Shown: positions 8,947-16,138 of the stretch, one piece after another
How the letters are laid out: every line of letters starts with the position of its first letter
Position numbering within the stretch: position 1 is the stretch's first letter
Source: Chloroflexota bacterium
GTDB taxonomy: Bacteria; Chloroflexota; Anaerolineae; Promineifilales; Promineifilaceae
Length of the DNA: 64,000 bases
Assembly: GCA_017993775.1 (NCBI GenBank)
Contig: JAGOMA010000018.1
Span: 42,020 to 106,019 of the forward strand
Reading direction: 5' to 3'
Translations under genes and position numbers: made by a program
The notes under the pieces: model-generated
Told to the model about the DNA's origin: nothing
Databases searched by the model: none
What the model saw: the letters and a program-made list of their open reading frames with translations, nothing else

Positions 8947-9031
8947 TGGTGCCGAAGGTGGGAATCGAACCCACACTCCCGAGGGAACACGATTTTGAGT
9001 CGTGCGCGTCTGCCTATTCCGCCACTTCGGC
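8947..9031 (-). tRNA. tRNA-Leu (CAA anticodon), CCA encoded
   Basis: On the minus strand the acceptor stem GCCGAAG pairs with CTTCGGC. The anticodon stem CACGA/TCGTG holds loop CTCAAAA, so the anticodon is CAA, reading UUG. A long class-II variable arm and a T-arm GTGGG-TTCGATT-CCCAC follow, then discriminator A and an encoded CCA. Total length is 85 bases. No integrase or direct repeat is seen beside it. Confidence 0.96.
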
Positions 9032-9202
9032 AAGGTCCAAAATTGGACACGGACGGGAGTATAGAGCAAGCGGAAAATTCTGTCAAAAACAGCCGTCGTC
9101 TTGATGGTATGTCTGGCAGACTGAGAAATAGGGCGGAGAATGAAGGCGCCGGGGGACGTTGACTCCTGGCAGCGTTGCATAGATAGGATGACAAACACGT
9201 AG

Positions 9203-9793
9203 ATGGACGAAGCTGCGATCATCAGGCAAGCTCAAAAAGGAGATGTAGCTGCGTACAACCGGCTGGTGTTGCACTACCAGAGCCTGGTCTATAACGTTGT
9301 TTACCGAATTATGGGCGAGCCGCAGGGCGCAGAAGATATGACCCAGGAGGCGTTTATCTCGGCCTACCAGGCGTTGAATCGGTTTCGCGGGGGTAATTTT
9401 AAGGCGTGGCTGCTGCGTATAGCCACCAATGCCTGTTATGATGAGCTGCGCCGTCATAAGCGACGGCCGCAATCTTCCCTGGATGAATTAACCGAAGATA
9501 ATGATTCATTTGCCTTTTTGCGCAGCCCGGAGGAAGGGCCGGAAGCGCAGCAAGTACGCCTGGAAATGATGCGCGCTATCGAACAGTGCCTGGATGATTT
9601 GCCGGATGATCAACGGGTAACGGCCGTTCTCCGCGACATCGAGGGGTACGATTACAACGAAATTGCCGACATCACGTCATCCTCCTTGGGCACTGTAAAA
9701 TCGCGTCTCAGCCGGGCGCGCAGTAAACTGCGCGACTGTCTTCAGGGCTTTATGGAACTATTACCGGCCGAATATCGTCTACAAACTAACTAA
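9203..9793 (+). CDS. ECF-family RNA polymerase sigma factor
   Basis: Extracytoplasmic-function sigma factor of 196 residues. Region 2 covers about 10-80 (YNRLVLHYQSLVYNVVYRIMG...AEDMTQEAFISAYQALNRFRGGNFKAWLLRIATNACYDELRR), with the typical D-x2-Q-E-x-F core contact. A variable acidic linker precedes region 4 (about 125-185: LDDLPDDQRVTAVLRDIEGYDYNEIADITSSSLGTVKSRLSRARSKLR), the helix-turn-helix for the -35 element. It is followed by a membrane protein with anti-sigma features. The start codon ATG at 9203 has no clear Shine-Dalgarno sequence. A TTGACT box (9159-9164) may belong to its promoter, but its -10 is poor. Confidence 0.95.
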   Translation: MDEAAIIRQAQKGDVAAYNRLVLHYQSLVYNVVYRIMGEPQGAEDMTQEAFISAYQALNRFRGGNFKAWLLRIATNACYDELRRHKRRPQSSLDELTEDNDSFAFLRSPEEGPEAQQVRLEMMRAIEQCLDDLPDDQRVTAVLRDIEGYDYNEIADITSSSLGTVKSRLSRARSKLRDCLQGFMELLPAEYRLQTN

Positions 9794-9799
9794 CAAACC

Positions 9800-9843
9800 A
9801 ACCAACTAACATTGAAAAGCTAACCAACTAACATTGGAAAACT
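9800..9843 (+). repeat. Two abutting 22-bp direct repeats after the sigma-factor gene
   Basis: Copies at 9800-9821 and 9822-9843 differ at only two positions. They begin AACCAACTAACATTG and belong to an AAC/AAY-rich stretch (9780-9862) that fills the gap between the sigma and anti-sigma genes. No ribosome-binding site is visible next to the downstream start. Confidence 0.8.
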
Positions 9844-9871
9844 AACGAACAACCAACATCTGGCAACTATC

Positions 9872-10897
9872 ATGTTTGACTTACTACGAAATCTCGGCAA
9901 ATCGGAGGCAGAAAAGCGGCAGGAAGCGTTAAGCGCTTACCTGGACAATGCGCTTTCTGACCGCCGTCGCCAGGAATTTGAGCGTTTGCTGGCCGTGGAT
10001 GCCGATTTACGCCAGGAATTGGCAGCGCAGCAGCAAATTCGCCGCCAGATGCAGGCTTTGCCGCAGCGCGCGGTACCGCGCAGCTTTACGCTGGATCCGG
10101 CGGTGTATGGCGCGCCGCGTAAAGAGCCGTTGGTGCAGGTGTACCCGGTTTTGCGCGCCGCCACGGCGCTGACCGCTTTCTTTTTTGTGGTCGCCCTGGC
10201 TTTGAGTTTGTATACCGTGAATGGCGCATCGTCGGACATGGTGTCGATGGCTCCGGCAGCGCAGGAAGCGGCTCCCATGTTGGAAGCGCCGGCCGCAGCC
10301 AACAGCGAGGCGGCAATGGAGATGGATAGCACGCTGCAAAGTGAAACGGCCGTGACCGAAACCCTCCCACCCGCTGAAGCCGCCGATTCCGGCATGATGG
10401 CTGCTGGGTCCGCTCCGGCTGAAGGGGAGGCAGCGGCCGAAGAGATGCCTGCGGCCGCCTCAGGGCCAGCCGACACAGCCATGATCGCCGTGACACCAAC
10501 CCTATCCCCGCTGGCCACTCAGGCTCCGGCCGCTGTACCTTCCCCCAAAGAAATTTCGCCAACTGTTTTGCCTACGGCCACGCCCTCGGAACTGCCGCGG
10601 CCTGAATTGGAAGCCACGGCCGTTCCCGAACGCGCCGCCACGGCCGTTCCCGAACGCGCCGCCACGGCCGTTCCCGAACGCGCCGCCACGGCCGTTTCTG
10701 AACGCGCCGCCACGGCCGTTCCCGAACGCGCCGCCACCCTTAGTCCGGCCTCTGAACTGGCCAACAACGCCGATGCGACTCCTGATGCCGCGCCGACACC
10801 GGCGGCCACGATAGGATGGGTCTGGGTGGCCATCATGCTGGCCGCACTGTTGATAATTTTGCTGGTTGTGACGCTGGCTGCCCGCCGCCGCCTCTAA
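9872..10897 (+). CDS. Anti-sigma-factor-like membrane protein with a C-terminal minisatellite
   Basis: Probable membrane-bound partner of the ECF sigma factor encoded 78 bases upstream, 341 residues. The N-terminus (about 15-65: EALSAYLDNALSDRRRQEFERLLAVDADLRQELAAQQQIRRQM) has the helical layout of anti-sigma zinc-finger domains but lacks their His/Cys ligands. A first helix (about 90-112, AATALTAFFFVVALALSLYTV) leads to a long Ala/Glu/Pro/Thr-rich region with five 8-residue repeats, and a second helix lies at 313-335 before the end ARRRL. Two helices would place the low-complexity part outside the cell and both ends inside. The function is inferred from position and from the N-terminal domain. 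Confidence 0.75.
   Translation: MFDLLRNLGKSEAEKRQEALSAYLDNALSDRRRQEFERLLAVDADLRQELAAQQQIRRQMQALPQRAVPRSFTLDPAVYGAPRKEPLVQVYPVLRAATALTAFFFVVALALSLYTVNGASSDMVSMAPAAQEAAPMLEAPAAANSEAAMEMDSTLQSETAVTETLPPAEAADSGMMAAGSAPAEGEAAAEEMPAAASGPADTAMIAVTPTLSPLATQAPAAVPSPKEISPTVLPTATPSELPRPELEATAVPERAATAVPERAATAVPERAATAVSERAATAVPERAATLSPASELANNADATPDAAPTPAATIGWVWVAIMLAALLIILLVVTLAARRRL
10613..10732 (+). repeat. Five 24-bp tandem repeats encoding ATAVPERA
   Basis: Five head-to-tail copies, nearly identical at the DNA level (the fourth has TTTCTG for TTCCCG, Pro to Ser). Each copy contains one ACGGCCGT octamer, so the array concentrates five copies of the window-wide palindrome in 120 bases. Confidence 0.95.
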
Positions 10898-10939
10898 TCC
10901 CTGCCGCCAAATTAGCCACAGAAAGACGCAAACTTGCTC

Positions 10940-11467
10940 ATGTTGCTTACGGCCGTTAACCTCGCCCCTGATTCTTACGTCTACTGCCCGTGCTGCGCCA
11001 CGCCGCTGGTGACTCAGCCAGTCATGGACAAACCGCGTCGCGTTTGCCCGGCGTGCCACTTTGTTCATTTTACCGACCCGAAAGTTGGCGTAGGGGTGAT
11101 GGTGGTGGTGGACGGCCGTATCTTGTTGGTGTGCCGGGCGATGAATCCTGAAAAGGGGAAATGGAGCATTCCGGCGGGGTTTGTGGACAGCGGCGAGGAT
11201 CCAAAGGAAACGGCCGTGCGCGAAGCTGCCGAGGAAACGGGCTTGCGCGTGACAATCTCCGGGCTGGTAGACGTATATTTCAATCCACCGGCTGAACCGG
11301 GCGCGCCTGGCGCGTCTATTTTTATTTTGTACAAAGCGGAATGGGTGGATGGGGTTCTGCGAGCCGGTGATGATGCCGCTGCGGCCGCCTTTTTTGCGCT
11401 TGACAATCTGCCGGAGCTGGCTTTTGCCAGTACCAAAGACGCCATTCATCGGCTAAGAGTTATGTAA
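10940..11467 (+). CDS. Nudix hydrolase with N-terminal zinc ribbon
   Basis: Pyrophosphatase of the Nudix superfamily, 175 residues from the ATG at 10940. A zinc ribbon (CPCC near 17-20 and CPAC near 37-40) precedes the catalytic fold, as in NudC-like and ADP-ribose pyrophosphatase-like members. The Nudix box is complete: Gly of GFVDSGE, then seven residues, then REAAEETGL (about 80-102). Substrate is uncertain; ADP-ribose or NADH-type dinucleotides are the usual targets of the zinc-ribbon subgroup. An in-frame TTG at 10934 is a weaker start. It ends in front of a hairpin terminator. Confidence 0.92.
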   Translation: MLLTAVNLAPDSYVYCPCCATPLVTQPVMDKPRRVCPACHFVHFTDPKVGVGVMVVVDGRILLVCRAMNPEKGKWSIPAGFVDSGEDPKETAVREAAEETGLRVTISGLVDVYFNPPAEPGAPGASIFILYKAEWVDGVLRAGDDAAAAAFFALDNLPELAFASTKDAIHRLRVM

Positions 11468-11495
11468 ACACTGTACTTATTCCGGCAAGATTGGC

Positions 11496-11512
11496 CCAAT
11501 CTACCAGATTGG
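11496..11512. repeat. Small palindrome CCAATCT-acc-AGATTGG
   Basis: Seven-base arms around ACC, set inside a slightly longer imperfect dyad. It has no T-run, so it is not a good terminator; it resembles the other small palindromes of this window. Confidence 0.6.
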
Positions 11513-11546
11513 ACCAGTCTTAATAAGACCATAACTGAAGCGGTAG

Positions 11547-11580
11547 GCGCAGCGCGTCGGTTCACCACGACGCGCTGCGC
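11547..11580 (+). terminator. Terminator between convergent Nudix and peroxiredoxin genes
   Basis: Thirteen-bp perfect GC-rich stem (11547-11559 with 11568-11580), eight-base loop, then ATTTTGTTATT on the plus strand. Confidence 0.75.
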
Positions 11581-11586
11581 ATTTTG

Positions 11587-12147
11587 TTATTCTTCGGCCG
11601 CGGTTTTGATAGTGATTCTACCCATCAATTCCAACAGGTCTGGATGGTCGCCCGCATGGCTGCTGTAGTAGGCATAGCGGATGATCCCCTGCGTATCGAC
11701 AATAAAGGTGCCCGGCAGCATTTTTACATCGCCGGTCGCTTTGCCTTGCACATGCCCTTGGGATGCTGCGCGCAGCGTGGCTTTGGCCATGCCCGGATTA
11801 AGCAGGCTGGCTATGCCGGCCCGTTGTAAACCATAGGCTTCGTATACGTCGGCTGTCTGGTTACAGTAGCAGTCGATACTGGGAGCCAGTTTGCCGCAAT
11901 AACGCTCGGCATGTTTGGGTTCGCCGAGGGCTACAGCCACCACTTTCAGACCCGCTTCTTCGATTTCGTTGCGATATAGCTCTAACTGAGCCAGCCATTC
12001 ACGGCAGAAAATTCAACCAAAATGGCGTAAGAAAGTTAATAAAGTGGGTCCATCGGCCCACAGCCCGCTCAATTCAATCGGTTCGCCGTTTTCTGCCAAA
12101 GCAATCCCGTTGGGGGCGGCGTCGCCGACCTGCAATTTTTTACTCAT
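11587..12147 (-). CDS. Peroxiredoxin-like (AhpC/TSA, PRXL2-type) protein with in-frame TGA, probable selenoprotein
   Basis: Thioredoxin-fold redox protein of 186 residues if the TGA codon is read through. The start is the ATG at 12145-12147, backed by GAGGTGA five bases upstream and a TTGACA/TAAAAT promoter. The N-terminal part (MSKKLQVGDAAPNGIALAENG) is the usual lead-in, followed by TLLTFLRHFG. Residue 45 is the TGA at 12013-12015, and the frame continues IFCREWLAQLE. In this family the site reads FGCxFCRE, so TGA replaces the first Cys of the CxxC motif, giving Sec-x-x-Cys. The same frame then stays open for 141 codons of conserved sequence (GTFIVDTQGIIRYAYYSSHAGDHPD). A sequencing error or recent nonsense mutation is the alternative. 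No SelB or tRNA-Sec gene lies in the window. Confidence 0.8.
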
Positions 12148-12189
12148 AAATCACCTCGAAAGTTTTACAAAAACTGTACATATATTTAT

Positions 12190-12217
12190 ATTTTACCATT
12201 TGTAGATAATTTGTCAA
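12190..12217 (-). promoter_or_regulatory. Promoter of the peroxiredoxin-like gene
   Basis: Minus-strand consensus TTGACA (12212-12217), 16-base spacer, TAAAAT (12190-12195), inside an A/T-rich stretch. It predicts a leader of about 35 bases. Confidence 0.7.
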
Positions 12218-12375
12218 TTTATTTTCTATTAATCCTGACCCTGTATGCTACTGTTGTTTGTATTGTTGTACCCACAGCCAAAGGGGCTAGGCCTGGAAGG
12301 GTTGTCGCTTCGCTTTTAAGGGCACGGCCGTTGGCCTGTCTGCCCATGCGCTTGAACGAAAAGGAAGGTTGCACA

Positions 12376-14004
12376 ATGATGTACACACGTTACCAGGTTG
12401 GTCGGGGGCCGAAATTTTTATGGGGAGTGACGGCCGTTTCCCTCCTGGCTTTCTTGCCCCTTATCCTTATGCTCAATAGGTCTGTCGCTGCCCAGCCGGC
12501 CTGGCCAACGGCCGTCACCCTGCTCGATATCAACCCCGCCCAGGCATTTACCACTCCTGTAGACATTGCCCATGCCGGTGACGGCCGTTTGTTCATCGTC
12601 GAACAGCGCGGGCTGATTCAGTCGTTGGCGCGCCCATTTGCCGCGCATACGGCCGTGCCCTTTTTAGACATTCGAGATCGCGTCAGCAGCGGCGGCGAGA
12701 CCGGTTTATTGGGGCTGGCGTTTCATCCCCATTATGCGCAAAACGGTTATTTTTATGTCAACTATATTTACCAAAATCCGGTTACGCAACAACTTTACAG
12801 CCGCCTTTCCCGCTTTCAGGTCAGCGCCGATCCCAACGCCGCCGACCCTGACAGCGAACTGATTTTGCTCCAACTGGCTCAGCCGTTTACCAACCACAAT
12901 GGCGGCGACCTGGCCTTTGGCGCAGATGGTCTGCTCTATGCCGCTTTTGGCGATGGCGGCAGCGGCGGCGATCCGCAAAATAATGGGCAAAACAACGCCA
13001 CCCTGCTCGGCTCCCTGCTGCGCCTGGATGTGGATGGCGGCGGGCTGCCGCCTGACTGCGGCGGCAGCCAGGCCGCTTACACCATCCCCGCCAACAACCC
13101 GCTGCGCGATGGGCCGGGCGGCGCGTGCGATGAAATCTGGGCTTTTGGGCTGCGTAATCCCTGGCGCATCGGGTTTGATCGCGTCACGCAAGATCTGTTT
13201 ATCGGTGATGTGGGGCAGGGGTTGTGGGAAGAAATTGATTACCAACCGGCCGGCAGCGGCGGGCAAAATTATGGCTGGCGCTGTTATGAAGGGACGCATC
13301 CTTATAATCTGGCGGGCTGCGAATCGAACACGGCCGTCTACACCTTCCCCATCGCCGAGTACGCGCATACCAGCCCCAACGGCCGTTGTTCCGTTACCGG
13401 CGGCTTTGTTTACCGGGGTGATTGGTATCCGGCGCTGGTTGGGGCGTATGTGTACGGCGATTTTTGTACCGGCGAACTTTGGAGCCTGCGCCAGACAAAT
13501 GGCGTCTGGCAAAATGAGTTATTACTGAATTCGCCTTTGCGCATTTCGACTTTTGGTGAGGACGTGAATGGCGAAATTTACCTGGCAAACATCACCGATG
13601 GCCACATTTATTTGCTCAGCGACTCGACTGCTCCCCAGTATCTCTCGGTTGAATTGGCTGCGCCGCTAACGGCCGTTTCCAACGTCCCTTTCACCTACAC
13701 CCTGACGGTGGCCAATACCAGCTTTCTGACTGCCACCAACCTGACCATCACCAACACGCTGCCGGTCGGCGCGGCTTATGTCGGCGGCGGCAGTCTGGTT
13801 GGGCAGACGATCCGTTGGGACTTGCCCCAACTCGCGCCATACAGCACGCAGCAAGTACAGTGGTCGGCGGCAATTACGCACACGGTTTGGAACGAGGCGT
13901 ATGGCGTGGCGGCCGCTGGTGGGATAACGGCCGTGGGGCAGCAGAGGGTCGTCACTTTCATCAATCCCCGCCACACTTACTTACCGTTGGCAGTTTATCC
14001 CTAA
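12376..14004 (+). CDS. Secreted PQQ-type glucose/sorbosone dehydrogenase-like protein with DUF11 domain
   Basis: Exported six-bladed beta-propeller of 542 residues. The start at 12376 (MMYTRYQVGRG) has GGAAGG about nine bases upstream; the frame is open back to 12211 without support. A signal peptide is present (FLWGVTAVSLLAFLPLILMLNRSVAAQ). The GSDH domain (about 45-430) shows DIAHAGDGRLFIVEQ, GLLGLAFHPHYAQNGYFYVNY, HNGGDLAFGADGLLYAAFGDGG and AFGLRNPWRIGFD. A DUF11/CARDB-type beta domain follows (about 440-525: TYTLTVANTSFLTATNLTITNTLPVG). The last residues, HTYLPLAVYP, resemble the short C-terminal tails of other secreted proteins here. Its oxidised substrate is unknown. Confidence 0.9.
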   Translation: MMYTRYQVGRGPKFLWGVTAVSLLAFLPLILMLNRSVAAQPAWPTAVTLLDINPAQAFTTPVDIAHAGDGRLFIVEQRGLIQSLARPFAAHTAVPFLDIRDRVSSGGETGLLGLAFHPHYAQNGYFYVNYIYQNPVTQQLYSRLSRFQVSADPNAADPDSELILLQLAQPFTNHNGGDLAFGADGLLYAAFGDGGSGGDPQNNGQNNATLLGSLLRLDVDGGGLPPDCGGSQAAYTIPANNPLRDGPGGACDEIWAFGLRNPWRIGFDRVTQDLFIGDVGQGLWEEIDYQPAGSGGQNYGWRCYEGTHPYNLAGCESNTAVYTFPIAEYAHTSPNGRCSVTGGFVYRGDWYPALVGAYVYGDFCTGELWSLRQTNGVWQNELLLNSPLRISTFGEDVNGEIYLANITDGHIYLLSDSTAPQYLSVELAAPLTAVSNVPFTYTLTVANTSFLTATNLTITNTLPVGAAYVGGGSLVGQTIRWDLPQLAPYSTQQVQWSAAITHTVWNEAYGVAAAGGITAVGQQRVVTFINPRHTYLPLAVYP

Positions 14005-14006
14005 AC

Positions 14007-14049
14007 AAAAATACCTCCTGCCGCTGTTTAATCGGCAGGAGGTATTTTT
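14007..14049. terminator. Bidirectional terminator between convergent genes
   Basis: Perfect 17-bp stem (14007-14023 with 14033-14049), nine-base loop, A-run at one end and T-run at the other. It serves both the propeller gene and the GNAT gene that converges on it. Confidence 0.9.
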
Positions 14050-14061
14050 CTTTTACTCGTC

Positions 14062-15093
14062 TTAATCGGTCAGATTTTGCAGGCGCAGGTCTAGACCTGG
14101 GCGCAGCACTTTTTCGTAATTATTCATCTGGTGGATAACGCGCATCCCAGCTTTTTCGTACAGCCGGGTGGCTCCGGTGAGGCTGTTGGCGTCTACGCCC
14201 AGCCCGACGGCGCGTTTGCCCCGCCGGTATAATTCGCCAAAGGAGTGCCGCAGAAGGGCCAAACCTAAGCCGCTGCGCCGCCACGGCCGTCGCACGCCCA
14301 ACGTGTTTACCCAACCCATAGCCGGGTCTTCATACGCGTCGATCCGGCACAGGGAAACGCCGGCGACCTTGTCGCCGTCCATGGCCAAAAACCAGAGCGC
14401 AGGGTCCCAAAGCGAGTCCGTGCCGGTCCACTGTTGCCATTGATGTAGTTCTTGTTCTTCCGGCGCGGCCACAAACCCCCAATGGTCCTGAAAGGCGTCC
14501 ACGGTGGCGTGCATCGCCGGGCGCAGGTCGGCCGGGTCTGGTAGGGAGATGATGCGAATGTTGGGGGGCAAGACGGCCGTTTCCGGTTCCTCGTCCAGGT
14601 CTACACGCATGGTCCAGAAATAGCGGGTAGCCATCATGCCATACCCCATCAGCAGGTCATTGGATGGCTCGTGGGTGCTGAGCGCGCCACAGCGCATAAC
14701 CACCTGCGCCTTGGCGGGCACACGGGGAATAACCTGCCGTGTCCGTTCTTCGGCCCAGGCCAGCAAGTAGGAGCCAACGCCCAGACCTTCAAATTTTGGA
14801 TGCACGCGCCCCCAAACCCAGGGCGCCACCGGTACGGCGTGGGTGTCCCAGACTTCTACGTAGCCGGCCAACTCGCCCGACGGGGCGACCACCACGCGGG
14901 TGGCGGTGTCCAGGTGAAAGTCTTCGCGCTGCCATTCGGCGCGGATGTCTTCCAGGCTGAATTTTTCGCGGTTGAGTTTGACCATAGCGGCGGCATTGAA
15001 GAGGGAAACGGCCGTTTCGATGTCTGCCATTTCCACTGGCCGAGCGGTAAATCCCGCTGGTAATACGAGTGTGTTTTCTTGTTCGGTAATCAT
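14062..15093 (-). CDS. Double-domain GNAT N-acetyltransferase
   Basis: Acetyl-CoA-dependent transferase of 343 residues with two GNAT folds, as in MshD-like proteins. The N-terminal copy has GVGSYLLAWAEERTRQV as its pyrophosphate-binding segment. The C-terminal copy is clearer: WVNTLGVRRPWRRSGLGLALLRHSFGELYRRGKRAVGLGVDANSLTGATRLYEKAGM (about 260-325), with motif A RRSGLG and the NSLTGATRLYEKAGM motif B. The ATG at 15091-15093 (MITEQENTLV) has GGAG at good distance; an ATG at 15105 has none. It follows the HAD gene by 17 bases on the same strand. The acceptor substrate is unknown. Confidence 0.88.
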   Translation of the reverse strand: MITEQENTLVLPAGFTARPVEMADIETAVSLFNAAAMVKLNREKFSLEDIRAEWQREDFHLDTATRVVVAPSGELAGYVEVWDTHAVPVAPWVWGRVHPKFEGLGVGSYLLAWAEERTRQVIPRVPAKAQVVMRCGALSTHEPSNDLLMGYGMMATRYFWTMRVDLDEEPETAVLPPNIRIISLPDPADLRPAMHATVDAFQDHWGFVAAPEEQELHQWQQWTGTDSLWDPALWFLAMDGDKVAGVSLCRIDAYEDPAMGWVNTLGVRRPWRRSGLGLALLRHSFGELYRRGKRAVGLGVDANSLTGATRLYEKAGMRVIHQMNNYEKVLRPGLDLRLQNLTD

Positions 15094-15110
15094 TTGGTTC
15101 TCCATCTAAA

Positions 15111-15716
15111 TCATGGCGTTACGCCTAGCTGTGCTAACTCTGCGGGCACGTTGGTGCTCGGTTGGAAGTGAATTGTATGCAAACCCAGCGCCTGGGCGGC
15201 GGCGATGTTGTGGGCAAAATCATCCACAAACACGGCCTCTTGTGGCTGCCGTCCCAAACGCGCCAGGGTACGCTCGAAAATCAGGGCATCGGGTTTCATC
15301 ACCCGTTCTTCGGCCGAACCGACGATCAGGTCGAAGGCGTCGTCGATGTGGAACTGGTGGGTGAGTGAGGCGCGCAGCCCGTCGGTGGCATTGCTGATGA
15401 CGGCCGTTTGGTAACGCGGCCGTAACCTGCGGATAAACTCGACCAGCGCCACATCCAACACATCACCGGCCCAAAAATCGCGCCGGAAAGCGGCTAGTTC
15501 GGTTTTGTCCAGCGCCAGCTGCTGGCCGACCCAGGTCCACAGCGCTTCGTCGGTCACGTCGCCGCGCTGCGCCTTTGCGCCCATCTCGCTGCCAAAAACA
15601 ATGTCCTCGGATTGGCGAGCTGCCAATCCCAGTTTCTTTTCCCATTCGCGGCGCGGGTGATGGTTTTCGGTGCGTATCAGCACCCCGCCAATATCAAAAA
15701 TGACTGCTTGAATCAT
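15111..15716 (-). CDS. HAD-superfamily (subclass IA) phosphatase-like hydrolase
   Basis: Predicted phosphatase of 201 residues. Motif I is FDIGGVL with the nucleophilic Asp near residue 7; the second Asp of DxD is replaced by Gly, as in the YihX-like subgroup. Motif II is the Ser of VISNATDG, motif III the Lys of MKPDALIF, motif IV VFVDDFAHN. The ATG at 15714-15716 has AGGAG seven bases upstream, which favours it over the ATG at 15740. Small sugar phosphates are typical substrates of close families. It probably shares a transcript with the GNAT gene downstream. Confidence 0.9.
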   Translation of the reverse strand: MIQAVIFDIGGVLIRTENHHPRREWEKKLGLAARQSEDIVFGSEMGAKAQRGDVTDEALWTWVGQQLALDKTELAAFRRDFWAGDVLDVALVEFIRRLRPRYQTAVISNATDGLRASLTHQFHIDDAFDLIVGSAEERVMKPDALIFERTLARLGRQPQEAVFVDDFAHNIAAAQALGLHTIHFQPSTNVPAELAQLGVTP

Positions 15717-16138
15717 GGTTACTCCTGTTGTCAGGGGCATCGAGTGTCGTTGAGTGGCCCCGTATGACGGTTGATGAATGATGTGCGCCGCTTTCCAGCC
15801 AACAAAAAAGGGCGCTGCGGATATGATCCTGCGCCCTTTTCAGCCGCGCGTTTGGGTTATGACGCGCTGAGAAAATAAAAAGGCCGCAGGCTTTTGTGCG
15901 CTGCGGCCTTGACGTTTTGTTTATGTCAATTTACCGGCCAACAGGCACACTAAGGCAAGGAAATGGGTTGTCTCCTGCTGTATTTGTACGAATACGTTTA
16001 AAAACCATGCTGTTCACCGTTTTTCGTGCGAATTTGCGCATTAAAGTGGCGCATCGCTTACTTTAGCACACGGCCGTTCCCCGCGTCAAGCCTCATTTTT
16101 CTCGTTTTGGTAGGCCGATCTTAGCGCCTGCCCGACTG
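15717..16138. other. Gene-free stretch between HAD and fusion genes
   Basis: About 420 bases with no convincing reading frame. It contains two terminator hairpins (15806-15910) and one ACGGCCGT octamer near 16070. I see no RNA gene in it. Confidence 0.6.
15806..15910 (-). terminator. Two successive hairpins behind the fusion gene
   Basis: Hairpin 1 has 10-bp arms AAAAGGGCGC (15806-15815) and GCGCCCTTTT (15831-15840). Hairpin 2 has arms AAGGCCGCAG (15880-15889) and CTGCGGCCTT (15901-15910), with TTTTATTTTC following on the minus strand. Both fit termination of the minus-strand fusion gene; hairpin 1 is symmetric. Confidence 0.65.

Noticed and set aside
8947..9202. Integration site at tRNA-Leu
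   Set aside because: No integrase, no duplicated tRNA 3' end and ordinary genes on both sides.
10613..10732. CRISPR-like array
   Set aside because: Units abut with no spacers and are translated in frame; it is a minisatellite. The heptamer and 21-bp arrays fail for the same reason, and no cas gene is present.
10502..11449. 315-residue minus-strand frame across the anti-sigma and Nudix genes
   Set aside because: Its Gly/Arg repeats are the reverse reading of the ATAVPERA array; the plus-strand genes explain the region.
11587..12147. Peroxiredoxin-like gene as a pseudogene
   Set aside because: The only lesion is a TGA exactly at the redox Cys, with intact promoter, ribosome site and downstream conserved sequence; recoding is the simpler reading, though not proven.
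12706..13512. 268-residue minus-strand frame within the propeller gene
   Set aside because: No recognisable family and fully covered by the conserved sugar-dehydrogenase fold on the other strand.
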